Source of the DNA: Ottelia alismoides
Lineage: Eukaryota > Streptophyta > Magnoliopsida > Alismatales > Hydrocharitaceae
Assembly (NCBI GenBank): GCA_037367405.1
Contig: JAZKJV010002955.1
Span: 248,001-312,000 of the forward strand
Length of the DNA stretch: 64,000 bases
Direction: 5' to 3'
The position numbers and the translations under genes are program-made. Shown in pieces: positions 21,534-34,949 of the stretch. The stretch's first letter is position 1. Each line of letters opens with the position of its first letter. Below the pieces are notes generated by a model that saw nothing but the letters and a program-made list of their open reading frames with translations, was not told the origin of the DNA and ran no database searches.

Positions 21534-23865
21534 ATATTTAATTTTTTTTTGTAGTGAGGAAAACATAGCTTAAAATTCAATATAATTTAGAACTGGATTG
21601 TATTATTCATCTCATGTCACAACCCAGATCCAAAGATTTTCACACAAACCAATGCCCACCACCAAAGTTACTTGGGGTTGCAAAAGGGGAGGGTGATCCC
21701 TCTCAAAAAAAAAAAGAAAAGTTGCATCCTTGTCCAACAAAACAAAAGTTTTTAAGCTAGCAAACAAAAAAAATAAGTCCTATCACGAAATATGCGACCA
21801 TCCTCCAATGCATTAATGAGGGCATGCAAAGAACCAAGAGTTCAAAGTCACTTGGCCTCCTTGCTAGATAAAAATAAACCAACAAATGGAAAATCCATGA
21901 GATAAGCAAAGGCAAAAATATTATACCTATTTTTGGACCCGAAAAGCAAACAAAAAATAAGATAAGGGATGGAGAACGAGGGAATGAATGAAATATCAAC
22001 TAAATGTTTCAGTCATCGAGTGAGTGCTTGTTTAAGTATTGCATAAACCAACAAATAGAAAATGTTCTAGCCATCTTGGACTATATCTTCCAATAGAAGA
22101 TAGTTTTGGCAACAATATATGAGATAGTAAAGAATTTTTCCAATGAGTTTTCTTTATTACGAATGTCTAGCAAGGCTAAAATTTGCATAGTAAACAAACT
22201 TCTAGCGAACATGCTTTCAGAGTCCTCCATACCTAAGTAACACATAATGGCAGAGCTGATATTAAAAACAAAGAGTTTGTCCTTTGTGATAAGCTTAATA
22301 TGAATAACCATGCATTCAACAATCGTATGAACTTTTACGAGGTGCTTATGTTCTTTATAATTTTATGTCAAATTTCGTCGTAGTTTAATTTACTAGTTAC
22401 CATTAATTTGTTGATTATTTAATAAGAAAGAGTTGTTTCATTAAAGCACGGATTTATATTACACTAATCTTAAGATAATCAGAACATGCTATATTGGTCC
22501 TTGATAGTATCAACGTCAATTTGGCCTATGTCAACAAATTATTTTAAAAATCATTACTATATGATATAATGTTACATTTATAATAGCAATTTTGTTATTA
22601 TAAAATTATCAGTAATTCTTGAATTTCGTAACAAATATCAAAGACGTGACCTTTTAAGTAACGATTCATATAACAATGATTCGATCCGTTGCTTTTTTTC
22701 GTAACATCCATTCGAATAATTTGAACTTTATCACCATTTACAAGAAGCAAAACAGTTGATCCTCGAAAGATATAAAGCTTAACTTCAAAAAAATTTGTTG
22801 ATGTAAGCTCATTTTGTAGCCGAGTCATTACAATGAAATTGTGCAAAATTAACATTCATTGTCTTATCATTTTCTTCTCATCGTTAGTAATTTAGCAATA
22901 TCAATTTTGACGAATAAACGACGAATAAATCATTGTTAAATGAATCTTTATTAACAACGTATATCGTTTACTCACTTATTTGCATATATGTAATCCCCTT
23001 TGTCACATCAACTCTTTGAAATATAAACAACTTTGACTTTCTTTGACAATTTTGCAAAACAGCTGTCATTTGATCCTTCTTCCGGTCAATGAAAACAACA
23101 TCGATTTGGTACACGTAAGGAGATTTATGGTGATATTAATTATCAATATACACTATATTTGAAGCAAAACCGAAATGCAGATAAATTCCTTGTCAATCCT
23201 CTAACTTGAAGACGAAATAAACTCTATGCTACGTATAAAAAAACATTCCATAGTCATTTTCATGCTTACCAATCAAGAAGTATCATTTCTATCTTTCTCG
23301 TATTTTCCGTAGACAAATATGGTATCACCACAAGAGAATCGGGAAAATGTGTCCATGACTACGTACAGCTTTAAGTTCTCTCGTTTGAAAAAATATATAA
23401 TCTTTTAATTAAAAGATAACTCAAATCCATTTATTTTGATTTATATTATAAAATGAATACTGTATTATAATTTCAGGTCACCTGGAATTGTGCAATCTAT
23501 TCAACAAGTGATGTTTGATTCATTTCATATGAGCTGTTGATTGCTTATAGTCCACGCGGATTGTGTTTACATTAGAACTTGAATATATAAAATATAGTGA
23601 GCATACAATATTTCCTTGCCCTCTAATTTTTATTACTATTTATTATGTTTTGTTCAATTAGTTCAAACAGACTGACCAAAAATAATTATATCAAACTTGT
23701 CCACTAGCATTTTCATCCATTTTTAAGCAATATAATCTTCTTCTAAGGAAAGACCTAACACCTTTATAATGCAAGTAGCACTTCACAATCTTGGAAAACC
23801 TTTCATCCACAAGAAGGATTATAGATCCGACAACAATTGTGCCAAATCTATTGTAATTATAAATC
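21534..23865. other. no gene seen
   Basis: AT-rich intergenic DNA. ORFs of 76-85 codons on the minus strand (21757-21999, 22081-22311, 22598-22855, 23691-23948) carry no recognisable domain. From about 22540 the sequence contains scattered ACGAATAA / TTCATTGTTA motifs like those at 24560-25640. Confidence 0.5.
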
Positions 23866-24104
23866 ATAGTTCGTTTGGAGGATAAGGGGGAATGGAATAA
23901 GGGAAATAAGCCCCCAACACGCTTCCCCGTGGTACGACTATTCTCCATTATTTCGTCTTATTTCACTCTTATTCCTATCTTTATCTCACCTTACCTACCT
24001 TTATTTCACATTATTCTCCTTATTCTTATCCTCCAGCCGAACGGAGAATAGACCATTATTCCCTATCTTTATTCCTCCTTATTCTCCTACCGAACGAGCT
24101 CTGA
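23866..24104. mobile_element. MITE-like element with TTCG(T/G)TTGGAGGATAAGG ends
   Basis: The left end reads GTTCGTTTGGAGGATAAGG. Its inverted counterpart occurs twice on the right: about 24020-24045 (CTTATCCTCCAGCCGAACGG) and 24080-24098 (TATTCTCCTACCGAACGAGC). The interior is runs of TTATTCC / GGAATAA. Two right ends suggest a nested or extended copy. No ORF. Confidence 0.5.
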
Positions 24105-24559
24105 GAATCATCAAAAGAGATGGCTGTTGACCATTTTTTAGTTTTGGAGAAAGGATTTTTTCTAACCAAACCCAACTCGGGCTAATAGATTAATAATGAA
24201 GTCATTAAGAAAAGACGTGACCCTCCTATTTAGTTGGCAAAGATCCAAAAAAACCACGTCACGCAAATATGATGGGAGTTGGTCTATCTAAATTAATGCT
24301 CTGACTTCTACCTATAAATATTTATGTAATCAAAGGTTGATGGTGATGGTACCCACCTGTTTCCTATTATTATGTCATCTCTTTTTCTATTTGTTGATGT
24401 ACTTGGACTGTTGGATACAAATCAAAGCGTTCGAGTTGAATGTGGAATTTTTCATTTTGTGTGGAAACGATTGATGGCAATTGATGGAGAAGTTTAAAAA
24501 CGAGAGAATGGATTGATGATATGAACACCAAATGTTTTTCTTCCCATTGTCTTCTCTAA

Positions 24560-25640
24560 ATTATTAGAAAATTATTCTATGACATTAAATAATTGGAATA
24601 TTCATTGCTATATCTTTCGCTATAAAGGTATACCAATACATATTATCTGTTGCCAATTCATCTTGTGTACTTATAATTGGCAACGGATGACATATTCATT
24701 GTTAAAGATTCATATACCAATGATTTTTCCATTGATTTATTCGTCAAAATTCATATTAATCATTGCTGAATTTATGATCGATTAAAAGAAAAAATTAATG
24801 AATAACTATTGGTATATTATCATTGCGAGGAATATAGCGACAAATATGATTATTCATGACGAATTTAATGGATTAAGCGACGAATAATATTCATTGTTAT
24901 ATATTTAACTATGGAAGATATAATAACAAATGTTAAATTATTCATTGTCGTACGTCAATTTTGTTGTACTGGTCTCTGTCAGTATTGGTCTTTGTAGGAG
25001 CCTTAGGCCATAGTCTATTTCTGAATGGATGGTTGTCGAAAAAAAATGAGAGTTGAGCTTCGAACGTTCGTGGAATGTTGAGTGTAGTCATTTAATTTGC
25101 ACACCACAATATGTTTACCCATGAAAATTTTCATAAGGCAACCAACTATTTAATATTCATTGTCATAACTTCAGTAGTTAAATAATATCATTCGTTTGCT
25201 TATATTTTTTAATTCACAACGAATAATAGTATTCATTGATATATTCCTTTTAACGAATCATATAGCAGTTGACTTTTTCTTTAAGTCATTCTTAATTTAG
25301 CAATGATTAATTTGAATTTTAACGATGTCAACGGAAAAATCTTTGTTATATGAACCTTTAACAATGAATATGACATTCAACGCGACTTATAAATACAAAA
25401 AGATGATTTAGCAACGAATAATATTCGTTGATATATCTTTAACATCAGACGATATGACAAGGGATATTGAAACTATTCAAACAATAATATGATATTGTAA
25501 GGGAAATCACAATTCACAGTATAAAAAATTATTTCGCAACAAATAATTATTATCGTTATATACATTTAACAACATACGATGTATATTGTAATAAAATCAT
25601 CACTACAGAAAACGATAACAATAATGATGATGTCCATCCG
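24560..25640. repeat. region rich in short ACGAATA / TATTCATTGTTAT repeats, CACTA-like
   Basis: Many direct and inverted copies of about 10-15 bp lie here, with an end-like TTTTGTTGTACTG at about 24955-24967 (its complement CAGTACAACAAAA resembles the CACTACAAC.. ends of plant CACTA elements) and CACTACAGAAAACG near 25602. Repeats just inside the ends are a habit of CACTA elements. No transposase ORF is visible. Element boundaries are not resolved. Confidence 0.35.
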
Positions 25641-26780
25641 AACCAAATTTAATTCATACAACATCCGATTATTCTTGACGATGAAGGACGATATCCATTG
25701 TAAAGAACGGGGAAATCATTAGGTGACACATACGGATTCGTTGATCTTTCTATATTCGTATATCTTCAAATATTATTAGCCATATAAGTGGTTGGATGCT
25801 TTGGAATACTCTACAAACAACATTGGTCACTACTACAACATTATGGATTAATCGTACAGCAATCCCTACGTATTGTCCTTCTTGCATAACTTTTTTCTAG
25901 TTATTGATAAAATCGGCAATATTTAACATGTATTTTTTAAAAAAAGTTCAACGGATAATCTTTGTTATATAAAGTAGTGTTAACAAAAAAAACAAATATT
26001 ATAATCGTTGCAAACGCCAACACGTACATTTTGAATAGCTTCCTTGAAAATAGCCTACTCTGCTGTCTATGAATTTTCCACAAACTTATGGATCAAATAC
26101 TAAACGTTCCTACAGAGAAAGGTTGACGATAGAAACAAATATTTCATGGTAATTTGTAATATCCTTTTTTTACAAAAATATCACAAGCAATTTTAGATTA
26201 TAAGTGCAATGATATTTTGAATAAGCAATTGTAAGAATGATTGCAGATGTATTCTCAAATATAAGCAATAGCAATTATATCAAAGATTCCACAGGTGAAT
26301 AAGTAAAACTATCATAGAATAAATATCACTGAAGCTCTTAGCTTGCCAAAAAAGGTCTGATAGACGTTAGAAAAACTCGAACTTTGTGTTGCGGTCAAAA
26401 GTTGCTTGCTTGATAGCTTTTTTGCATAGACTTATCTTCAAAAAATATTCTCCTCAAAATATCAAAGAACTCGGAGAACATGTTAGAGAACAATAGAATA
26501 TCCACTCAGAGGGAATTTCTTTACTTCACTATAAAAAGTGAGAGGGATTATTGTATCTTTTAACTAAGATATGTGGTCCTTTATAGCGATTCAGAAAATA
26601 TGGTCTTTGGAAAAAAATAGGTAAGAAATCAATGAACTTGTGCAAATTGGATCGATGAATGAAACTAAGTGATCGAGTTGATCAAAATGATTGATCATGC
26701 CAAAGTGTTGGTCGATGACCAATGGACCATTGGAGGAGCCTGAATTTGAAATTTGATCGATTATCAAGTAGAGTTTATCG
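25641..26780. other. no gene seen
   Basis: AT-rich intergenic DNA without a convincing ORF. It leads into the copia LTR. Confidence 0.45.
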
Positions 26781-29298
26781 TGTTAGCATTGTGAGCCCGA
26801 GGCGAACCATTCCTAAAATAAATGTTATTGTAATAAATGATTTATCAATAAAAGTTATTGATTATTTTTCACTCCCTTTCTGAGATTGAATGAATGAATG
26901 CACTATAGGGTTCCTCTGTACAATAACGGTTATGTACCATGACCATCTTGATGATCATATAGCTGTTGATTCATTGATTGAATCATAGAGGCTGATGCTT
27001 GGATGAATATCTAAGGAGTTAGATAGAGGACTCATCAAGCATCATCAAATGATTGTTAAGTAATGATCTCCAACCTGAGTAGGAGATGGCAATCCTTTCT
27101 CAAACGGCTAATATCTGACTGACCTCTTGATGCAGGTCCTCTGCATGGGAATATTGATTTGGAGGTGTCAGATTAGTTGAGTCAATGAGTTGACTTAACG
27201 AGATCGAGATAACCAAAGACCTATGTTGAATACTGTCACAGCATAGGCATGCATCCTCTGACCAGAGACAGATGTGTTGCTATATGTCTGAGTGTGTACA
27301 TTTGGCAGACCAATAGGTTGATGACCTAATTAAGGTATATGCACCGGCGAGCTGGTGTGCATGTAAGGACATATGAGTAATACGATCTCTCGAATGGATC
27401 ATACAGGTTCACATGTGAACTGGAAGACATGAGCTTACTCATGAGGTATTGAGACTGATCAAATTCCATGCATGTCGTCATGCTTTGGAAGCATGACATG
27501 AATTTGAAGGTAATATATATGCTTTAGGAAAGCATATGATCTATACCAATTCTCGATGACCAAGATTGAGAAACTTAATGATCAAACCCTGAAGATGACA
27601 GTGTAAAAGTGATCTATATCTTCAGTATGATCATAGGTCTTCCAGTATGCAGGATGTACAAGTATTGAGAATACCAGAGGGTGATTTGATCATAAACGAT
27701 TGTATAACCATGACGCTTCCATTTCGAGGGAGTGATGAAACAAGTTTGGATTTTAGTGACTCCTCTCAATAGAGAAGTGACCTAATCTTAGTCCATGCAT
27801 TGGACATTGATCTGAATGAGATTCAGATGCAATGAGAAGATTAGGTCTACGGTCTTGATTTAATCAAGCATCTGTGGGAGGTCCATGAGATCTGGATTTG
27901 AGATGTGATCTCAACATCCAAGTCACTATACGTGGAACAATACAATCGCCCTGTCCTTATCTCCAAGTATCTGCAGAGAAATCGCATTATTCTTTAAAGG
28001 GTTCAAGAATAATTCCATAGATCTAAGCATTAAGAAATTGATAATTAAATGTGATTTAATTATCTTGATGTATGTAGAAATTATCCAATATAATTAAATA
28101 TGATTTAATTATTGTGGATAAGAATAATGTGGATAGCAATATCCAATTATTCATAATATATTATAAATGTGATTTATAATGTATTAGAGAGAGTTAGTTA
28201 TAATTTATATTTGTTGATTAATTATTGATGTGTATTAGATACATATTGTGTAATTAATCGAAAATGTAAATTATATTTTATTTTGGGTTGTGAATATGAT
28301 TCACAAATTTCCAATGGTAAGATTGCAATATTCTCAAAATTAATTATGAATTATTTTTGAAGAATATATCACAACAAAAGTTGTTGGAATAAATAATGGA
28401 GAATTTCATGGAGACATGCAATCTCATGAGATTGCACCACATGGAAATAAGTGGACGGCTACCAAGTCCTATATGGAATTGGTGGCCGTCCACCACATTC
28501 TAATGGGAGATGAGATCTCCATGGTAATTGTCTCCTTATTTATTTCATTTGATTTAGGATTGATTTCTATTTGATTTGTCAAATATATTTGTTCTAAATT
28601 AAATTAATTGTTGATTGGTTTTATCAACAACAATCTTGACCATTGGATTGAACATAAATCAATCTCATCCATTGATTTTATGTATTCCATGGATTGAGAT
28701 CCATGGATCCCAAAATCCTATAAATAGAGAGGCATACCATGCTCTCTAATGCTATGCTTTTGGAAGTACATCTCTCTCTCTCTCTCTTCTCTCCTCACAC
28801 GTCAACTCTCTCTCCCTCTCCTTGGTGGCCGTCCACCAAACCCTAGAGGAGAAAGTCGTCGACGCCTTCGTCGCCATGTCGTCGCTTCGACGTTCTTCAA
28901 TTCTCTGTCTTCTTGTAGTGCTACGCTCATGAAGAATATGTTCGATCTCGTACGATGAGATCAGGAGTTCACCGTGCTTGGATCATCTTGTTGGATTGCG
29001 AGGATCACGCGGTTCATCCCCGTGCTCGCAAGCATCTTCTCTGACGATCGGACTTGAGACAGGAGGTCTCTTTTCGTAGAGACTCGATCAACCACGCTTC
29101 AAGAGGTATTCCTTTATACTTGATGTTGTTCTAGATGAAACGATCCGAGAATCATTCTTGGATCATAAAGTTTCATCGCCTGAAAAATTTTTTAAATTCT
29201 ACTGCATAGAACAACTAGTATGACTAGTCATTCTACGTCGTATTCGATACGACAATCACGCTTCCATGATGCGCTTGAGGATAATACCATATCCATCA
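26781..29298 (+). mobile_element. 5' LTR of copia element C
   Basis: The 3' end (ATCCATCA at 29291-29298) is fixed by the PBS two bases later. The 5' end is an estimate: TGTTAGCATTGTGAGC at 26781 is the best TG start, but the other LTR is off-window. A TATA box near 28718 puts U3 at about 1.9 kb and R plus U5 at about 0.55 kb. GGTGGCCGTCCACCA-type inverted motifs occur at 28440-28500 and 28826-28840. Confidence 0.65.
28716..28728 (+). promoter_or_regulatory. TATA box of the copia LTR
   Basis: CCTATAAATAGAG is followed about 30 bp later by a pyrimidine-rich stretch suited to transcription start. It is well placed within the LTR. Confidence 0.65.
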
Positions 29299-29300
29299 AG

Positions 29301-29313
29301 TGGTATCAGAGCC
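29301..29313 (+). promoter_or_regulatory. primer binding site, tRNA-iMet
   Basis: TGGTATCAGAGCC, the usual plant Ty1/copia primer site, lies two bases after the LTR end. Confidence 0.9.
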
Positions 29314-30722
29314 TTAGATCGAAGGTTTGGGATACGATCCGTAAACCTAGAACGACTTAGGTTCGTTAAGGTTGCGAAAGTTTCTTTATCGCATTTGATT
29401 TTCTCACATCTGTTTAGTGAATAAATTCGACCCTGTTAAAAATTTTAAACACGAATTAATATTTTGTTCCCCATTAAATAAGGAAATCATAGGATCTGAG
29501 TTTACATAATTTGGATTCCGCTTGCTCGAGATATGGTTGTTTTAATGAACATGTATTCACTGTTGCGGGAACAGTGAATCTTAACATGATTAATGAGTTA
29601 ATTACTTTTTTTATCCACCTCGAAATGCGTAAAATATCTTCGGTTCTGTCCTAAATCAAATTAGAAATCTTTGAAAATTGATTTTGTCTAATTTGGATTT
29701 AAATTGATTGAGATATGTTAATTTTAGTAAGTAGGGATCACTGCTGAAATTACAGTCCTAATCAAGAACCATATGATTGTCAATTAGTGAAATTAATTGT
29801 TAATTCATGAAATAATTATGAAAAACATTTGAGAAATATTTGAAGATAATTATTCCTTAATTGACTTGGTCTCAACCAATAAATTGATTAGATTTGATCT
29901 ATATCATAATTGGAAACACAATCATCAAACTTGATGCTTGAATAGGATTGGGAATTTGTGTAGCAAATTTCCTTATAATCAATAATGTTTTGATTATTAC
30001 TATATGGTATAATTTCAGTTGAAGAACCGATGATCATCTCAAGTACAAATTGATCTATTTGGCATTATCCTTTCTTGAGGTGGATATGGTGTCTAGTCGG
30101 AGAGCATCGGGGTAGCGGGTTGCAACGTATGTGGTCCATCCCACTCTCGTCAGTACTGGCCATGACAGCGGGTAGGGACTCGATAATGCCGGAGAAATCA
30201 AGATGTATTTTTTTCTAAATATTAAAATTTGAATTAATACGTACTTTGAGATAATACCATATATGTATTCAAGTAAAAACAATCAAGTTTGTTGATTGAA
30301 TTAGATTGATAATTAATTTAATATGATTGAATTAATTATATCCAATTAAAAACACTCTATTATGAATAGATGTGTATTTCCCTTGGAAGAATTAAACATA
30401 TGAATATGATTCGTAATATTGAATTAAAATTTGAATATGAGGTGGAGGATCACATAAGTGACATCCATGGTCTCCCGTCAAGGCGAAGGGTTTCCGTCGT
30501 CAGGGATTGTATGTGGGAGACGCCTGTCCAAAGTGACAGCTCCTGTATGCAAGCGCAACTGGATCAGCCTCTTTGCTTCTCGAAATAGTAAGGCTGTATG
30601 CGTAGTGATCCCAATATCTGATCCTCATATTATTGGGGTGATATTGGATTACGCATTGCGAGTACTATTCCTATTGACAGTTGGCTCAATTAACAATTGG
30701 TCAACATTGCCTTAGGGGTGGT
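29314..30722 (+). other. copia C leader, first part
   Basis: 1.4 kb between PBS and the point where A inserted. ORFs at 30370-30715 are short and overlapping; no gag signature. It continues at 61937. The last five bases GTGGT are the target duplication of A. Confidence 0.65.
30718..30722. repeat. target-site duplication of element A, left copy
   Basis: GTGGT, identical to 61932-61936 on the other side of A. Confidence 0.9.
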
Positions 30723-33700
30723 TGATGAAAGGGAGTTTTCCATCGGTCTAAAGTGATCCGCACAAGGCGGAATCACCATGTCGCTGAGGCAACCGACAAA
30801 AGATCCCAAATCGATCAACAATTAACCCACAATAATATATGCAATGAATATCAAAAATGTGGAGTTAAAATTTATTATAACTCTACATGTAAATGTGTAT
30901 AGGTGTAAGCACAAGTAGAGGTCGAACACTGGGAGGCGAAAGGTTGTGTGGTGGAATTGATTGCGCAGTTATTCAATTCAATGTTCATGTCCAATTCCTT
31001 ATTGTTTTTGCGGGTTTTTGATTTTTTTATATATTTTTTTATATTTTTTTGTTTTTATAATTTTTATTTTGTTTTTATATTTTGTGTTTTTTATTTTCTT
31101 TTTATATTTTGAATTATATGATATAGAGATATGTATATATAGATATATAGATATGTATAAGAGAAGAGAGAGAAATGTAGTATATGGATATATATATATA
31201 TACATACATATATACTCAATATATAAAGTATAATAATAATTTTTTTAGGCTTTTTGTATTTTTCTAATTTTTATGTTATTTTTCTGGAATTTTACTGATT
31301 TTTATGTATTTTTAATTCAAAAGTTTCCCTAATATGGGACTAATGAAATAGGCTGAAATTAATTTGGGTTTTAAAATTATATAATAAGTGTCAAAATTAA
31401 CCCAAATTAATTTTAATACATAAATAATAATAATATATATATATAATTATAAAACAGGAAAACATATTTTTGGTATTTTTAAAGGGTTTTTATATTTTTT
31501 TAGGATTTTGGAGCTTCTTGAAATTTTTATATTTTTTTTTCTATTTTTAGGATTTTTCATTTTCTGGACTCAATATATGTATAAATACTATATATAATTT
31601 TTTTGGTAATTTTTCAAAGTATTTTCTAATTTTTTTTGTATTTTCTAATTTAAACAGTGCAAAAAGGGCCTCTTTTTCATTTTTAACAATTAGAGAAAAT
31701 GCAAAAAATATGCAATAAAATATGGGCGTGCAAGAGCATCACATGAAACATCTCTCCTAATTTTTCTGGATTTTTATAAGCCTCATAAGTATTTTTAATA
31801 AATAGGTAAAAGGCACAAAAATAAAACAGCCTAGCAGGGGCATTTTTTGCAAATAAAATAAAGTCAGGGGCTTCTGTGCAAAAATACCTACAGAAATAAA
31901 CATTTATTTAAAATTTTGGGGCTCATTTATAATTTACAAAACCCGCCAGGGTTAAAGTGCAAATTTCACGCGCCTCACGTGGGACTGCACGTGAGGCTCG
32001 GAGGGATCAAAATGCAATTAAGAAAAGTACAAGGGTCCTACTGCAAAATGTACAATTATTTTATAATGTGAAAATTTATTTACAGAATTAAACATTAAAT
32101 AAAACAAAAATCGGGGGTATAAGTGAAAATTACCCCCTCAAGCGCGCGATCCAACGGTTGGGCGTTCTTCACTTGACAAGCGTCGCCTCCTCCTCGCCCG
32201 ATGACGCTTCGCCGATGAAGGGCTGAGATTGGATCAATCGAACTGATCTGACGGTCGATGAAGAGCTCCATCCAATGGCTGGCTTCTGATCTGGGCTGGG
32301 ACCACGATCGGACGGTGAAGACGAAGGCTCGAAGAACAGGGAAGAACTCCCCCTTCTCCGACCTTCGATCCAGTGTTGCACTCTCGTCCAACGCTCCCTC
32401 GGGCTTCTGATGCTCCAAAAAGCTTCCTGGGGGCCTACTCTGTCGATTGAGGTGCTCAGGAGAGCCGGAGGCTCACCGGAGCAGTCCAGCAGAGTCGGTG
32501 AAGGTCGAGGCTCCCAGGTACCTGCAGAAGAATCAAAATCGACCCCAATGGGGGTCCTTTGGCCTCCCAGTGCCTGCAAGATTACTCGCAAAAGAAAAAC
32601 AAAGGTCTGGAGCACTTGATGGTGGTGGAATGAAGGGTGGTGGAACAGGGCGGTGATCTCCGGCGAAGGGCAGAGGAAGGAGACCTGATCTCCAGATCTG
32701 AGGGATATCTGGGTGAATGGAAATGCCTGGGTCATAGGGAAATGGAGGGATAAGGAGATGGAGGTGAGAGGGTGGTCGGAACGCGGCGGGGATGCTGTGA
32801 ATGGGTTCGCCCGAGCATAGCTCCGGCGAACTACGGGTAGGCAAATCTACGCTAAATCTATCAACTAAATGCTAATTAAAATACAGAAATGAAATGCTAA
32901 ACCTAAAAACTATCTAAAACGAGTAAAAGCGCAGCTCTTAGACCTGGGGGCCACCAGGGAGCAGGACGGACGCCGGGGCTCCGCCGCGACAAAATCTTCC
33001 TTCCTTCGGCCGATTCGAGGCGTTGGATCACTCCCCCTGTCACGAGGAACGTTCCAGGAACGAGATCAAGGCTTTTGGTTGGATTAAAATTAGCCCAAAT
33101 TCGGCCAAGGAAGAAGAAGACATTATTTATAAACATCCCTGGAGGCCTTTATTGACCGGCTAAAATCGAGGAATCTGGGATATGTACAAGAGATCAAAAA
33201 AATGGGCGGGTAACTATAATGATCGGGGATCATTTTACCAGAAGAAATCGAGTGGAATCGGTGGACGAGACATCCAGGAAAAACGGATGAAAATCGGGGA
33301 AAAGATGGGCCACATCTGGTCAGACGCTTGGGGCGCAGTTGACCGAGCGATCAATAAACGCAGGAACCTGATTGGTCCATGTCAACAAGAAGTTGACTGA
33401 TTATTTTAACCTAATAAATGAATTAATTATATTTTACTTATAAAGTAAAAAATGTTTATCAGAAGAAATCGAGTGCAATCGGTGGACGAGACATCCAGGA
33501 AAAACGGATGAAAATCGGGGAAAAGATGGGCCACATCAGGTCAGACGCCTGGGGGCGCAGTTGACCGAGCGGTCAACAAACGCAGGAACCTGATTGGTCC
33601 ATGTCAACAAGAAGTTGACTGATTATTTTAACCTAATAAATGAATTAATTATATTTTACTTATAAAGTAAAAAATGTTTATAAATTAATGTCGTATTTAT

Positions 33701-34912
33701 TTGTGATTTTTATTTATTTTTTGAAGTATTTTATTACGGGTTTATTTTCATAATGTATTTATAAGTATATTTATATGTATTTATTTTTATGTTGTTTATT
33801 TGTATTTTATTATTTTATTTTCTTATTTTATAAATTTATAACTTATTTTTGTGAGTATAAATGTATTTTTATTTAATTTTTATGAGCTTATTTACATCTT
33901 TTAAATAATTGTGTATATGTATATGTAGGTATACTTATAGGTATTTTACCTATATATTATATACATTTTATTTATTTAATGGATTTTATTTGTTTTTATT
34001 TTGGATTTGTATTTTTAATAAGTTATTTATAATATATACATTATTATAAAAATATAGAGGAATAAAGAATAAAAGAATAAAATCCCTTTTTATTTATGTA
34101 CATTCTTAACATAGGTATTTTGCCTATGTATTACATAGGCTTATTTTATTTTACAAATTCTTTTTAGTTTTCTTTTAGTTTTAATATGTACATGTATTCT
34201 ATATATTATTCACAAAATTCTAAAAATACAATTTGCTAAAAATAATGAATAATGATTAAATGGAATATTTTAATCAGTACTATATACAAGGAGGGCCAAA
34301 AACCTAATTTTCACAGATGAACTCCAAAAATTATGAAACCAATTTTATTAAATAGTTCATAGAAAGTTATATACAATTAAAGGTGAATTTGGTGGATTTG
34401 GAGTTTTTACTTGCAAGATATGGGTCTGTGAAGTTGAGATTTTGGCTTCTTATTCTGGGTATAAAATGTATGCTGAGTATTATTTTTATACAAACTCAAT
34501 TTTGTATTTTTATTTATATTATTATCTACAACTTTCATGTACAAAATATTTTTATTTGATGAATAAATAATTATATACAAAATAGGTGTCAAAAATGCAT
34601 AAATGAATGAATAAATAAATGAGGTATTTATTGTATTATTGGCCCTTATCTCCCCCTACTTTATTCCTTGTCGACCAATTCCATGCTGGCCTTGGTCTCG
34701 GGGTTAGGGTCATAAAATATTTGCAATATTTTATTCCTTTTTCTTTTCTTCCCTTTATTCTATAATTTTGGCATTAAAAACCTTATTCTATGTACATTTA
34801 ATACAATAAATAATGAATGCTATTATGAACAAATTGATGCTATTTACATGCATTTGCTGGGGTTTTTAAGGCCAAAATGATAGAATAAAGGTGATGAAAT
34901 GGAGATTCATCA
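30723..34912 (-). mobile_element. element A 3' LTR (4.19 kb)
   Basis: The plus-strand bounds are TGATGAAAGGGAG at 30723 and GAGATTCATCA at 34912. It is nearly identical in content to the interrupted LTR (41646-43096 plus 59422-61931) but about 230 bp longer, mostly because of a 221-bp tandem duplication at 33239-33680. In element orientation it has a GC-rich centre (32100-33000) with the acceptor-like TTCTTCTGCAG|GTACC (complement of 32518-32530), and reiterated TTGCA / CCCCTG motifs (31840-32130) like those of the B family. A (TA)n-rich stretch lies at 31120-31210. Confidence 0.92.
33239..33680. repeat. 221-bp tandem duplication in the A 3' LTR
   Basis: 33239-33459 and 33460-33680 both begin CAGAAGAAATCGAGTG and both end in the AAAAAATGTTTAT segment. 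The other LTR of A has one copy (from about 60479). The duplication therefore arose in this LTR after insertion, or in the parental template. Confidence 0.9.
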
Positions 34913-34949
34913 CCCCCTATACTTGTCTTTGCTAGTCCCTAGCAAATAC
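34913..34949 (-). promoter_or_regulatory. polypurine tract of element A with stem-loop
   Basis: On the minus strand TTTGCTAGGGACTAGCAAAG is followed by ACAAGTATAGGGGG, directly abutting the LTR end at 34912. It closely matches 4730-4764 in E1. Confidence 0.88.
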
